Source: Mesobacillus sp. S13 (GTDB lineage Bacteria > Bacillota > Bacilli > Bacillales > Cytobacillaceae). From it: a DNA stretch of 64,000 bases. Below the pieces are notes generated by a model. It was given only the letters and a program-made list of their open reading frames with translations, made no database searches and was not told the origin of the DNA. Below, piece after piece: positions 1 to 8,439 of this stretch; position 1 is the stretch's first letter, and every line of letters begins with the position of its first letter. The stretch is taken from the NCBI RefSeq assembly GCF_020422885.1, contig NZ_CP084622.1:4359001-4423000 (forward strand). The letters are read 5' to 3'. Position numbers and translations under genes: made by a program.

Positions 1-318
1 GGACAAATCATCAAGTATTACAATGATAGTATTAAAAAGGATTTTAAAGTAGAATACGAAGATACAAACGATATTGCGTACTTCTTCAGGAATACCGAGC
101 CTCTCGCATACGCAGAAGCTGGAGTGGTAATGGGTGATGTATTTTTCCCGGAATTCCTCGTTGACCTTGCATATGCCCTTGGCATACCAGTAAATGAAGA
201 GGAAATGGAAGCACTTCTGATCGAAGCATCTGACCACGGGCAAGCACATAACGAATTGGTTTCCGTATACAACGACGGAATCACCCTTGAATTCTACTGG
301 GATATTGAAAACTATTAA
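1..318 (+). CDS. C-terminal part of an unknown protein (5' truncated by window edge)
   Basis: Frame 1 is open from the first base to a TAA at 316-318, giving about 105 residues that end in FYWDIENY. An internal ATG at 124 has no ribosome binding site, and the frame is open upstream of it, so the gene most likely begins before the window. The fragment is acidic, without a signal peptide or membrane segment. I do not recognise the family. A strong terminator follows immediately, as expected for the real end of a transcription unit. Confidence 0.6.
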   Translation, partial: GQIIKYYNDSIKKDFKVEYEDTNDIAYFFRNTEPLAYAEAGVVMGDVFFPEFLVDLAYALGIPVNEEEMEALLIEASDHGQAHNELVSVYNDGITLEFYWDIENY

Positions 319-324
319 AATACG

Positions 325-359
325 ACACCGACTGAATCAGATTCAGTCGGTGTTTTTTT
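325..359 (+). terminator. rho-independent terminator
   Basis: A perfect 13-bp stem (acaccgactgaat paired with attcagtcggtgt) with a 3-base loop is followed by a run of seven T. It ends the partial gene at 1-318. A REP-like repeat starts directly at the T-run. Confidence 0.9.
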
Positions 360-387
360 CGACAAAATTCGGGTGGTGACAGGCACC
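359..387 (+). repeat. REP-like dispersed repeat, copy 1 (3'-truncated)
   Basis: Carries cgacaaaattcgggtgg followed by tgacaggcacc but lacks the closing cctgtcg arm. It abuts a terminator T-run on the left and the stop codon of the amidase gene on the right. Confidence 0.85.
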
Positions 388-389
388 AA

Positions 390-1091
390 TCAATTGACAG
401 ATACAATCTTCGACCAGTCAAATAAACTTCCTGGGTCTGTTTTTCGTTCTGGTGAATATTCGTCGTGGCCTATGATGTGTTTCCTGTCCTTATTAATATT
501 TTTGTTCCTGGCTGTGATGTCATTTAGCAATCGGTTAAGTGCATCATACTGCGCTTCTGTGTAGCCAATATATTCCTGAGGAATGCTCTTATAGTGCTGA
601 GCTGACATCATTGGTGCCATCTCTTCTTGCGTACCAATTGCCATCAGTTCAATACCAATTGAGTATCTGTTCAAATGGTCTTTATACTCAGGAAATGCTA
701 GCAAATCCCCTTTTCCTGCATGGCGCGCTGCCCTTGATTCCGGCAGCAAATAGTAAATTTCCCCATTTCGATCAATCATGTAATGCGGAGAAACCTCGTA
801 ATCTATGAAAGTTTGCCTTATTTCTTCATACACGTACGGATTCTCTGGGTTCGCGACCGCATTGCTTGAAAAGTGAAGCACAACATGAGTTTTCACATCA
901 CTGCTTGGCACGAAATTGAGCCGTGGCATAAAATCCTTAATCACCGGAATCCGCACCTCATTTTGGACTTGCTTAGGGTTCTTTTCCTCAGCACTCGCGA
1001 CAACCTGTTCCTCAATCTCAGCAGAGCATCCCCCAGCCATCAGCAGAACTAAAGGCAGAACCCACAACACCAGCATCAACCTTCTTTTCAT
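390..1091 (-). CDS. N-acetylmuramoyl-L-alanine amidase, lipoprotein
   Basis: A 233-residue protein of the Amidase_2/PGRP family, which cleaves the amide bond between MurNAc and the stem peptide using zinc. The start is the ATG at 1091: GGGGGAT lies about 8 bases upstream and the following residues form a lipoprotein signal peptide with lipobox MAGGC. A longer frame to 1202 lacks these signals. Visible motifs are HVVLHFSS (first zinc His), YLLPESRAARHAGKG, NRYSIGIELM and IIGHDEYSPERKTDPG (second His and the K/DPG catalytic region). It should sit on the outer face of the membrane and act in wall turnover or recycling. Monocistronic by appearance. The stop codon directly borders repeat copy 1. 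Confidence 0.85.
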   Translation of the reverse strand: MKRRLMLVLWVLPLVLLMAGGCSAEIEEQVVASAEEKNPKQVQNEVRIPVIKDFMPRLNFVPSSDVKTHVVLHFSSNAVANPENPYVYEEIRQTFIDYEVSPHYMIDRNGEIYYLLPESRAARHAGKGDLLAFPEYKDHLNRYSIGIELMAIGTQEEMAPMMSAQHYKSIPQEYIGYTEAQYDALNRLLNDITARNKNINKDRKHIIGHDEYSPERKTDPGSLFDWSKIVSVN

Positions 1092-1252
1092 CCAATATCC
1101 CCCGATTGTAATGATCTCTCTAATAAAATATGAATATATTAATAATTCTGTTTCTCTTTGAAAAACCCTCTTTGGCAAGAAAATCAAGGAGGGATTCCCC
1201 AATTTAAGTTGATATAGTAATCCTATTTAATTGTGTTCTGTTCAAATGAAAA

Positions 1253-1285
1253 GAAGCATAGGGCCCATCAGCGTCCCGATGCTTC
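1253..1285 (-). terminator. probable terminator of the VanZ-like gene
   Basis: Inverted repeat gaagcat...atgcttc with inner GGG/CCC pairing. In the leftward direction it is followed by a T-rich stretch (cttttcattt). It lies 7 bases after the stop of the gene ending at 1292. Confidence 0.6.
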
Positions 1286-1291
1286 TACCAG

Positions 1292-1774
1292 CTAAAAACC
1301 GATCAGGGCTCCTAGGTTCCGGATTTTCTCCAGGATAGGTTCATCAACTGTCAAAAAAGGGCGTTCATTCAGGTATAGCAAGCCAAATAGCAATGGAATC
1401 AGGACGAGAGTATAAAGACTGAATACCATCGATAGAACCTTTTTTCTGCGTTCAATTATATATGATAAACATAATGAGATGGCAATCCCTGTTGTCACAC
1501 CTATTATATTTGCAATGGCATCAAGGAACTCGGTGCTTCTGCCAGGATCAAAATACTGGCGATACTCTTCAATGATTCCAATTGTCACCAGGGTAATCCA
1601 CACCACACTTAAATGCTGCCTGGCTCGTTGATGGTCCACGATAAGTAATATGAATAAACCTATACAAGCCGAAACCCCTGCAAAACCAGCAAAATGCATC
1701 AGTTTGTCCACTCCGAACACCAGCTTATAGTTAAACATCAGCCACATCACCCTCTCACCCACCAGCCTATCCAT
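1292..1774 (-). CDS. VanZ-like membrane protein
   Basis: Up to 160 residues with about four hydrophobic segments. The VanZ-family signature is present: DKLMHFAGFAG, then GIIEEYRQYFDPGRSTE and FLDAIANIIG (D/K-H-F...E..Q...GR...D..AN..G pattern). VanZ-type proteins are small integral membrane proteins of mostly unknown function; the founding member gives low-level teicoplanin resistance. The start is uncertain. The ATG at 1774 has a poor ribosome binding site, whereas GAGAGG lies before in-frame ATGs at 1747 and 1735, so the true protein may be 9 to 13 residues shorter. A second VanZ-like gene is at 25389-25850. Confidence 0.75.
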   Translation of the reverse strand: MDRLVGERVMWLMFNYKLVFGVDKLMHFAGFAGVSACIGLFILLIVDHQRARQHLSVVWITLVTIGIIEEYRQYFDPGRSTEFLDAIANIIGVTTGIAISLCLSYIIERRKKVLSMVFSLYTLVLIPLLFGLLYLNERPFLTVDEPILEKIRNLGALIGF

Positions 1775-1822
1775 TGCTGCGAGAGGATAATCATGAAGAA
1801 GTAAAGCATTACGAAGGATCCA

Positions 1823-1874
1823 TCGACAAAATTCGGGTGGTGACAGGCACCTGTCGGATTGGGCACCTGTCGAA
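1823..1874 (+). repeat. REP-like dispersed repeat, copy 2
   Basis: Full core (cgacaaaattcgggtgg then tgacaggcacctgtcg) followed by an extra partial unit gggcacctgtcgaat. It lies between the VanZ-like gene and the last gene of the Zorya-like operon. Confidence 0.9.
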
Positions 1875-1933
1875 TTTCTCTCTTAAAATAGAGACCAGCA
1901 CCTACTATCTGGCAGCTGGGCGTTCCAATTTAT

Positions 1934-2758
1934 TCAAACTTCCTGCAAAAACCTTAAAGCTCTTTCCCTCATCCTTTCTTCATATTTCTCTGCCACGTTC
2001 TTTACTTCTTCAGGTTTATGGTATTCAAGGTGAAGCTGAACAAATGAAGCATAGCCCATTATATAAAGCACATGCATAATACTTCGGTTCAGAAGCTTAG
2101 AATAAGGATTATCAGGATCAATTTCAATGATGTCTATCAATCTCGAGTTCTTCACTTCTTTTACATAAATGAGAGAGCTTGATTCATTTCCAATCTGCAC
2201 TTTATATCTTTCAAGGAAATAGGATGTGGTCCTTCCCTCAAAATGAATATACTCAACGGGAATGCATGGAAGCTTTTGTCTTATTAACGCTGCCTCAGGT
2301 AATTCAAGCTTCAATCGTTCATTATATTCGAACTTCAACTCGCGGAATGAACGCAGGTTCCGCAATCCAGGCTGCTCACTCGCTCTTCCCAAAAATGTGA
2401 CAATATGAATCTCGTTTCCTACAAGCTCGTAAACAAATAGAATATCGGAATCAATCATCCCTCGTTTAGGAGAGTTCCTCGTAATCCTCTCCGGGATGAA
2501 AAGCAGATGATTTAACATTCGCTCCAATTCTGCAAAACCAACTTTCGGTCCTACTCTCTCATTCCATCTTTTAAAAGCATGTCCTGTTAAGATGATTGAA
2601 GAATATCTACTCGGGAAGGATGGAACCTTATTCCGTTCTCCATGGACCTTACGAAGAATGTCTTGCTTCCGATAGGTCTGGTGACAATATAATTGATGAA
2701 TAGCCCGCTTGATTTTCGGCTTCCTCATTAAACTCCTGAATTTCCCCATATTAACCAT
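1934..2758 (-). CDS. unknown protein, possible last gene of the Zorya-like operon
   Basis: A 274-residue basic, soluble protein. The start ATG at 2758 is preceded by AAAAGGA about 9 bases upstream. The middle (about residues 57-125) reads TGHAFKRWNERVG...IHIVTFLGR, an HxxxRxxER-type pattern followed by a beta-strand, like small DUF4258-type (RelE-fold-like) domains. That resemblance is weak and inferred. It follows the PD-(D/E)XK-like gene after 51 bases on the same strand with no visible terminator, so it may be co-transcribed and could be a regulator or effector. It could equally be an unrelated neighbour. Confidence 0.55.
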   Translation of the reverse strand: MVNMGKFRSLMRKPKIKRAIHQLYCHQTYRKQDILRKVHGERNKVPSFPSRYSSIILTGHAFKRWNERVGPKVGFAELERMLNHLLFIPERITRNSPKRGMIDSDILFVYELVGNEIHIVTFLGRASEQPGLRNLRSFRELKFEYNERLKLELPEAALIRQKLPCIPVEYIHFEGRTTSYFLERYKVQIGNESSSLIYVKEVKNSRLIDIIEIDPDNPYSKLLNRSIMHVLYIMGYASFVQLHLEYHKPEEVKNVAEKYEERMRERALRFLQEV

Positions 2759-2809
2759 TTAGTTCAGTCCTTTTCTAGTTGTCCCAATAGCATTTTAGTA
2801 CAGACAGCT

Positions 2810-4096
2810 TCACAGCTTCCTGGCAAACTCCCGTGATTTCTGCTGCACAAGCTTCATCTCCGCCTGGTAATGTACTGGATGCACGCCCGTTTTTGCGATG
2901 ATTGCCATCGTTTTGGGCAATACCTCAATCACAAACACGGACCCTTTGGCAATAGAATGGGATATTGCCCGTAATTCTTCTTTTCTATTAATTAGGTATT
3001 TCTTTTCTTCTTTAGAGCGGTTCTGTGACTCATTAGCCAGGACATTATTGGCCTCTGATCCTAGCAAATTCCTCATTAAGTCTCCCAATTTCTTTTCTTT
3101 AATCATCAGCTTCTCATCAATCTGCTCAATGACTCTGCTGATCAACCCAACCATTGCGTCATTCAACTCAACTTCTTGTTTTTTTGAAAAAGCCCGCTTT
3201 ATACCTGCTGATAACCTGCCTGCCTGGCTCACACCCGCATATGCTCCTACCATTGCACCGACGACTCCCCCAGCCGGACCAAAAAGCATCGTACCAACAA
3301 CAACAGTCGCCTTCTGACCAAGCGCTCCAAGTACCACTCTGGAGGTCGTGTCGCTTACCACGTTAAAAACTGCCTGGTTGATTGAAACATCATCACTCCA
3401 AACCCGCTTAATGTTGTAAATAGAACTAACCCCAGCTGCAATCCAGGGAATTTCAAAATCCAGCAGACCGTCCGCATGACTAATCGTTGCCGATGTGGCC
3501 TCCAGCACTTCCTCCCTCGATATGCTCGACACATACACTAAAGGGTTCCCTTCAAAATAAGGGGCAAGATCTTCATTCACATAAACCGGGATGTCCGGAT
3601 ATTTTTCAAGGTGCTCCCTCACTCCAGCGGGGTCGGCCAGATTCTTGACCTGGAATGGCTGTCCATCAACCAGGATGTCCCACCCAGGATTATTTGAGGT
3701 TTCAGGAAATTCAACATCATGGCCTTTTGCCTGGAGCTCCGCTGCAATCATTTGTTCCGCGACATAACCCTGCAGCTGGGCCATATCCCCAGTTAAAGTA
3801 CCAGTATTAATCGTGCCAGCAAATTGGCTTAAGGTAAATAGGCTAGAAAGGTCCTCTGTCCGGGCAAAATCAAGACCCTGGACAACCGCAGGATTGATCA
3901 TGACATAATCATAGATGAATTCACCAGCACTGATCGCAGTAACTGCCCCCGTCTGCTTCAATTGTTCAGGCGGTCCGAAGAGCATCGTCTGCAGCCTGTT
4001 CCCTGATGGTTTTTCTTCTTCAATCGAACATTTCATTGCTTCCTCATACTGGCCGTTATTCCAATAACTCCAGAAAGCTTTATTTGAAATTGCCAT
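2810..4096 (-). CDS. PD-(D/E)XK-like nuclease with glycine-rich hydrophobic segment (Zorya-like operon)
   Basis: A 428-residue protein. The start is the ATG at 4096 with AGGAG overlapping the stop (TAG) of the preceding gene, suggesting translational coupling; a TTG at 4102 lies too close to that site. Residues about 105-185 resemble a restriction-endonuclease-fold domain: E114 in the helix GYVAEQ, then GWDILVDGQPFQVKNL with D140 and Q149-V-K151, a D...QxK variant of the PD-(D/E)XK signature. Residues about 264-298 form a glycine-rich hydrophobic stretch (VVVGTMLFGPAGG, VVGAMVGAYAG) like a glycine zipper that could insert in a membrane. The C-terminal third is basic and helical. From its place downstream of zorAB I infer a nuclease effector; activity is not shown. 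Confidence 0.7.
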   Translation of the reverse strand: MAISNKAFWSYWNNGQYEEAMKCSIEEEKPSGNRLQTMLFGPPEQLKQTGAVTAISAGEFIYDYVMINPAVVQGLDFARTEDLSSLFTLSQFAGTINTGTLTGDMAQLQGYVAEQMIAAELQAKGHDVEFPETSNNPGWDILVDGQPFQVKNLADPAGVREHLEKYPDIPVYVNEDLAPYFEGNPLVYVSSISREEVLEATSATISHADGLLDFEIPWIAAGVSSIYNIKRVWSDDVSINQAVFNVVSDTTSRVVLGALGQKATVVVGTMLFGPAGGVVGAMVGAYAGVSQAGRLSAGIKRAFSKKQEVELNDAMVGLISRVIEQIDEKLMIKEKKLGDLMRNLLGSEANNVLANESQNRSKEEKKYLINRKEELRAISHSIAKGSVFVIEVLPKTMAIIAKTGVHPVHYQAEMKLVQQKSREFARKL

Positions 4097-4108
4097 TTTC
4101 AAACTCTC

Positions 4109-5674
4109 CTAAATTTTAGTGAACAAATCAGCCAAGCCATAGTTCTCTTTCTCAAGCGTTTTGATCTTTTTTGAAAAACGGGAGTTCTCACTGTTCAATC
4201 GACTTAACTCTTCTTGTAATTCTGCCTTTTGCATATCCTCATCAGCCTTTTTCCTGAGCAGCTCCTGAAGGATCCTCCGGCTTGAAAGCACTGCATTTCT
4301 TTCATTCTCTTTAAAAGAACTCTGTGAATCCAGGACATCCTCAACCATTAAATCCAAATAAGAGTCAGCAATCTTCTCCTTTCCCTTGATATCCAGTGAA
4401 GATGAAAAATTGGATAAGCTATTCCCGATTCTCTGGAAGAATCCTGTTGAAGAATTACTTATTTTTTTGCTGCGCATGATATAGGATATGTCCTCTAGCG
4501 TTTTCAGGTATAGCTGCCTCCGCTTCGAAAATGGCTCACTCACCTTTAACTGTCTTAAATCAGCAAATTTAAGGGCCGACTTGATTCTTTGCTTCTCGCT
4601 CTCAAGCACACCCTCTTCGGACATAACCCTGGCATTCAAGTCCTTAATCTGTTTCTCGCAATCGGAGATTTGCTTTCTCACAAAGTCCTGTTCTCGAGCG
4701 ATTTTCTCTAACTCCTCACGTAACTCCACATCATTCTCATATCGGCCTTCCCACTCCTGTAAAAATGGATGAAAAGAAACACTTTCCCCTCCATTGCTCA
4801 TATATGGCAAGGAGATTTGCATGATGATGATCGGCAAAAGTTTGCTTTTCAGGGATTTATTTTGATGGTTGTACAGCAGGTATCCCCCGCCTAACAACAT
4901 AGGAATGATAAACAATGGATTAGCCAGTACCGCAACCGTAGAAGTAAGTCCTGTATAAAAGCCAAATGGCAAAGTAAGGCCAAACAAACCCGCAAAGCTT
5001 GCCACTAATGTTGTCGCTGTAGTATAAAACGCAAACCCGCTGACCTCGACAATGATTGCAAAAACTACGCTGGTCCCGCTTGCCGCAATCGTTTTCCGCA
5101 CCATTTCATCGGACAAATCATTAAGACCAAGCTTCTCCTTGATCTTCTGCTGCTTTTCTTCAGGCAAACTATGAATATAGTCATTCACCTGCTCGGCGAA
5201 CTTTGTTTGATCCTCAATGGAAAAATCATTGAAACTTTCATCCAGCTCATTAAACACCTTGCTCATCTGAAACTGGATCATCTGCTGAAGCATAGTGGAG
5301 TTAGTTTGTTTCTCCGAAAATGCACGAAACTGTTTATCCTGTTTTTTATAATGCTGATAAACGTCCCGAACGACATTCGTGCACTGATCGACGATTTCCT
5401 TTTCCAGCGTATATTTCATACCTCTTAACTTCAACAAGCTTGTAATCTCCAAAAACAACTCAACCTGGATCACCCGGTCATCGATGTTTTCCAGCTTCTT
5501 AACTTCCGCTTCCAGATGCTTCGTGAAATGATCCCCATTGTCCTTTGAAAAAACATCCCTCGTCTTAGACGACAAAAGATCAACAATATTAGTCCTGCAC
5601 AATAAAGCATAAACCATCCTCAGATCAGTACCCCTCAAAGAAACAAGACTATTAGCCAAAATAACTCCATCCAT
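4109..5674 (-). CDS. membrane coiled-coil protein with UPF0174-like core (Zorya-like operon)
   Basis: A 521-residue protein. The start is the ATG at 5674 with an AGGAGAGGAGG site; a longer frame to 5782 runs through the REP repeat and into zorB and is spurious. Residues about 1-195 are helical and charged. Residues about 198-266 contain three or so hydrophobic, glycine-rich segments (SGTSVVFAIIVEVSGFAFY; ATTLVASFAGLFGLTLPFG; ANPLFIIPMLLGGGYLLY) followed by KLLPIIIMQISLPYM, reminiscent of the UPF0174/YaaW family. Residues about 310-370 and 475-515 are predicted coiled coil. The known UPF0174 proteins have no firmly established biochemical role. By position it could couple the ZorAB channel to the nuclease or form its own membrane effector; both are inference. 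Confidence 0.65.
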   Translation of the reverse strand: MDGVILANSLVSLRGTDLRMVYALLCRTNIVDLLSSKTRDVFSKDNGDHFTKHLEAEVKKLENIDDRVIQVELFLEITSLLKLRGMKYTLEKEIVDQCTNVVRDVYQHYKKQDKQFRAFSEKQTNSTMLQQMIQFQMSKVFNELDESFNDFSIEDQTKFAEQVNDYIHSLPEEKQQKIKEKLGLNDLSDEMVRKTIAASGTSVVFAIIVEVSGFAFYTTATTLVASFAGLFGLTLPFGFYTGLTSTVAVLANPLFIIPMLLGGGYLLYNHQNKSLKSKLLPIIIMQISLPYMSNGGESVSFHPFLQEWEGRYENDVELREELEKIAREQDFVRKQISDCEKQIKDLNARVMSEEGVLESEKQRIKSALKFADLRQLKVSEPFSKRRQLYLKTLEDISYIMRSKKISNSSTGFFQRIGNSLSNFSSSLDIKGKEKIADSYLDLMVEDVLDSQSSFKENERNAVLSSRRILQELLRKKADEDMQKAELQEELSRLNSENSRFSKKIKTLEKENYGLADLFTKI

Positions 5675-5695
5675 AGAGTTTCCTCCTCTCCTGGT

Positions 5696-5734
5696 ATTCG
5701 ACAAAATTCGGGTGGTGCCTGTCACCACCCGATT
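5696..5734 (+). repeat. REP-like repeat, rearranged copy inside the operon
   Basis: Begins like other copies (attcgacaaaattcgggtgg) but the core is flipped (tgcctgtcaccacccg), making a perfect hairpin cgggtggtg/caccacccg with a 5-base loop. Its right end overlaps the stop codon of zorB and it lies between two genes of one operon, where it may affect mRNA processing. Confidence 0.85.
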
Positions 5735-6464
5735 AAATGCTTTCATCTGTGGCAAAGTTCCTGAGTCTGAATTTGAATTCAACTCGGCGGGATTTTTGCC
5801 TGTCTACATTTCCATCTTTCTTTTTGAGCTGACTTTCTGATCGTCCATTCGCGGTAATATCCTTTACTACCTCAGCTTTGAACGGAAAGTCGCCGAATTC
5901 ATCACTTAAAATATACCTGACGACGTTGTACGCACGCTTTTGCGATAAGTCAAGGTTATCCATATAGGAACCGACATCATCTGTATGCCCTTCAACAATT
6001 ATCTCCGCAATATGCTCCTCATTTTCTTTATAAAGGACATTGAAGTAAATAGGGATAAAGGTTTTTAACTGCTCCTTGAATTCAGGTCTGACTTCAGCTT
6101 TACCTGTCTCGAAAAGAAGGTCAGCATTAAATTTTATTGCAGCTGTTTCCTTGTCGATTTCGATGTCCAGATTCGTTTTCTTGAATTCTTCTTCAAACTT
6201 ACTGACAATATCCTTTCGGATTCCAGTAAGCATCGCAATTTGCTCTTCTTGCTCCTCGATCTTTTTCACCCGATCCTCTAGTTCCGTTTTTCCCTTAGCA
6301 ATTTCATCCTGCATCGCCTTCGTCACATTCTCGTTGTGAATCGTTGTGGTAACCATAATAAGGATGACCACGAGCAAAATAGTAGCGAGCAGATCGGTAA
6401 AAGTTGGCCAAAAGTCATTGTCAGAGTTGGTTCCATCCAGAAGGCGCCGATATTTGTTATTCAT
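5733..6464 (-). CDS. zorB: ZorB-like / MotB-family stator protein with OmpA domain
   Basis: A 243-residue protein starting at ATG 6464 with AAGGTGA upstream, 14 bases after zorA. A single N-terminal membrane helix (FTDLLATILLVVILIMVTT) carries D24 at the position of the proton-binding Asp of MotB/ZorB proteins. A coiled linker (about 50-90) follows, then a C-terminal OmpA-like peptidoglycan-binding domain with VEGHTDDVG, NLDLSQKRAYNVVRYIL, ANGRSES and QKSRRVEFKFRL. In Zorya systems ZorB forms a 5:2 proton-driven motor with ZorA, anchored to the wall. The neighbouring long-tailed ZorA, not a flagellar locus, supports ZorB over MotB. The stop codon is contacted by a REP-like repeat. Confidence 0.88.
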   Translation of the reverse strand: MNNKYRRLLDGTNSDNDFWPTFTDLLATILLVVILIMVTTTIHNENVTKAMQDEIAKGKTELEDRVKKIEEQEEQIAMLTGIRKDIVSKFEEEFKKTNLDIEIDKETAAIKFNADLLFETGKAEVRPEFKEQLKTFIPIYFNVLYKENEEHIAEIIVEGHTDDVGSYMDNLDLSQKRAYNVVRYILSDEFGDFPFKAEVVKDITANGRSESQLKKKDGNVDRQKSRRVEFKFRLRNFATDESI

Positions 6465-6478
6465 CCATCTTCACCTTC

Positions 6479-8425
6479 TTATTGCCCAATCAATTCTGGA
6501 TTTTTGTCTTTCACATCTGAAGCCAATTTTTGTACATTCGTATCAAGTGAAGCGATTGAGTCCTGAAGCTGGCTTAATGTAAAATAACCCACTTCTTCCA
6601 TCGTTGATCTTGATGCATCCATCGCATTGAACTTTCTTTCAATAATGTCATTCGTCGTACCAATATAACGCTGGAAGTGCTTCAACGTATCTTTGAAACT
6701 ATGGTCAAGACTCTCCTCAAGCAGCGTGAACAGCTTGTTCATGCTATCCGAAGACTTGATGACATAATCATTCAGAGCAGCCTTCAATGATTCAGACTGC
6801 TGTTGCTGCTGAACATAGTTGTTCTTAAATGTATATTCCATCTGCGCAGCCAGCTCTGTAAGACGCTCATTATTTGTCTTATAATTCTCAAAGTTTGCTA
6901 TCGCTTCATGGAATGATTGCTGAATCAGGACATTTTGCGCAAAACTTTCCTTTAAGTAATCATTGAATTCTGCTTGAGTGGTACGGTGAGACGATAACTG
7001 TTCATCCATAAGCGTGGCAAGGTTTTGGAACATAGATGTCTGCGAGTCATTCTGGACCTTAAGCTGGGCAATCTCAAAGCCAAGCTTTTGGAAAAACTTC
7101 TGCAGTTTCTCAGTATTCTCAGTGAAAGACGCCGAAACACTTGCCAGATTTTCAAATGAACTGTTCTCAAGAATATGTTTCATTACGCTAGTCGCCGATC
7201 CAACCTCTTTAATGTAAGCGGCATTCTTATCCTCAATTCGCTGCTGGCTTTCGACAAGAAGCTGCTGCTGTGCAAGGCTTCCATCAAAAAATTTGCCCAT
7301 CTCCTCGTAAGCATCGTGGACCCGTTCAACAGCTGAATTGAATACATTTGCGAATTGCTCTTTTGTGACATGGTAATCCTGGACGATATTATTAAGGACA
7401 AAACTCATTTCTTTCTGTTGCTGTACTTGTGTTTCCCAGACAGCAGACACTTTTTCAGACGAATGTTGTACCTGATTAACAAGCGCTGTTTGGATTGCCT
7501 CCTGCTGGTTGAAGTAATCAAATAATTTCCCAAAATCATCATGTATTTGTTTCGACCTCTCATTGAACAACATACTTACTTCACGCATATCTCCAAATAG
7601 ATGGCTTAATTCCGTTGTATTTTTGCTAAAGTCAGCATTGAATTGATACATATTCTGGGTGGCCTTTTCGAAATTCTTCGAAAAGTCAGCGACATCAATG
7701 AATGACTGACCCATGCGTTCGATCGCATGTTTCACTTCAACCATTGCATGGATTACCTTCATATCAGAACTTTCAAGGTCACTCTGGTGGATAATGTTTT
7801 CAATTTTAAGCATTAACTGGATAAGAAGTTGTTCTGAATTTACAATTCTTGAATGCAAATTGATTGTAATTGAATAAACAATACCTGCAATGCTAGTGTA
7901 AAATGCCGTATTCACTCCGGATAGGATTGTCATAATTGAGTTATCAGCCAAACCAGCATCAATTCCGGCCAGAGAGACAACGAGACCGATGAATGTACCC
8001 AAAACGCCTATCAAAATTGTAATGGAGGCAAATGTTTGGATTAACTTTAAGGATTTTACTATATTCTTATTTTCCAGTTCAAAATCAGCAAAATAAGATT
8101 CCAGGAAGGACGGAATATTGATTTGCAGATCACTATTTTTTCTTTCAGCCTGGTACTTTTCCAATATGTTTTCAACTAGTGCCGATGAATCTGGATTTCG
8201 TTTGATTGCTGCCAACAAATTCTCCAAGTAAATATAGAAACGTTTATTTTGCTTAATAGAGTAATGAGTGATAAATGCCAACAAACCAATCGTAGCTAAA
8301 ATAATTGTATTTCCAATAAATGACTGACTTTTTACTAATCCGAAATAAACCGCTGCTACATAAATAATTGGCGGCAGAAAAATAATATATTGCCATTTTG
8401 GCAGTACTTGAGCTTTGCTTCTCAC
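6479..8425 (-). CDS. zorA: ZorA-like / MotA-ExbB-family motor protein with long coiled tail
   Basis: A 648-residue protein. I chose the GTG at 8425 because AGGGGGAAA lies directly upstream; a TTG at 8461 would overlap the preceding gene and has no such site. Hydrophobic segments lie at about residues 12-30, 36-54, 131-153 and 167-190. The last two carry the MotA/TolQ/ExbB signature (ILIGVLGTFIGLVVSL and GVNTAFYTSIAGIVYS). The remaining roughly 450 residues are a long helical, repeatedly amphipathic tail, the hallmark that separates ZorA from flagellar MotA. In characterised Zorya systems the tail projects into the cytoplasm and is required for defence. The gene starts 14 bases after the NYN gene and ends 14 bases before zorB, a tight operon. 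Confidence 0.85.
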   Translation of the reverse strand: MRSKAQVLPKWQYIIFLPPIIYVAAVYFGLVKSQSFIGNTIILATIGLLAFITHYSIKQNKRFYIYLENLLAAIKRNPDSSALVENILEKYQAERKNSDLQINIPSFLESYFADFELENKNIVKSLKLIQTFASITILIGVLGTFIGLVVSLAGIDAGLADNSIMTILSGVNTAFYTSIAGIVYSITINLHSRIVNSEQLLIQLMLKIENIIHQSDLESSDMKVIHAMVEVKHAIERMGQSFIDVADFSKNFEKATQNMYQFNADFSKNTTELSHLFGDMREVSMLFNERSKQIHDDFGKLFDYFNQQEAIQTALVNQVQHSSEKVSAVWETQVQQQKEMSFVLNNIVQDYHVTKEQFANVFNSAVERVHDAYEEMGKFFDGSLAQQQLLVESQQRIEDKNAAYIKEVGSATSVMKHILENSSFENLASVSASFTENTEKLQKFFQKLGFEIAQLKVQNDSQTSMFQNLATLMDEQLSSHRTTQAEFNDYLKESFAQNVLIQQSFHEAIANFENYKTNNERLTELAAQMEYTFKNNYVQQQQQSESLKAALNDYVIKSSDSMNKLFTLLEESLDHSFKDTLKHFQRYIGTTNDIIERKFNAMDASRSTMEEVGYFTLSQLQDSIASLDTNVQKLASDVKDKNPELIGQ

Positions 8426-8439
8426 GATGTTTCCCCCTG

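Noticed and set aside
5675..5782. N-terminal extension of the UPF0174-like protein to 5782
   Set aside because: It runs through a repeat and into zorB; a strong ribosome binding site supports ATG 5674.
5733..8425. Flagellar motAB genes
   Set aside because: The MotA-like protein has a roughly 450-residue helical tail and there are no flagellar genes; nucleases share the operon.
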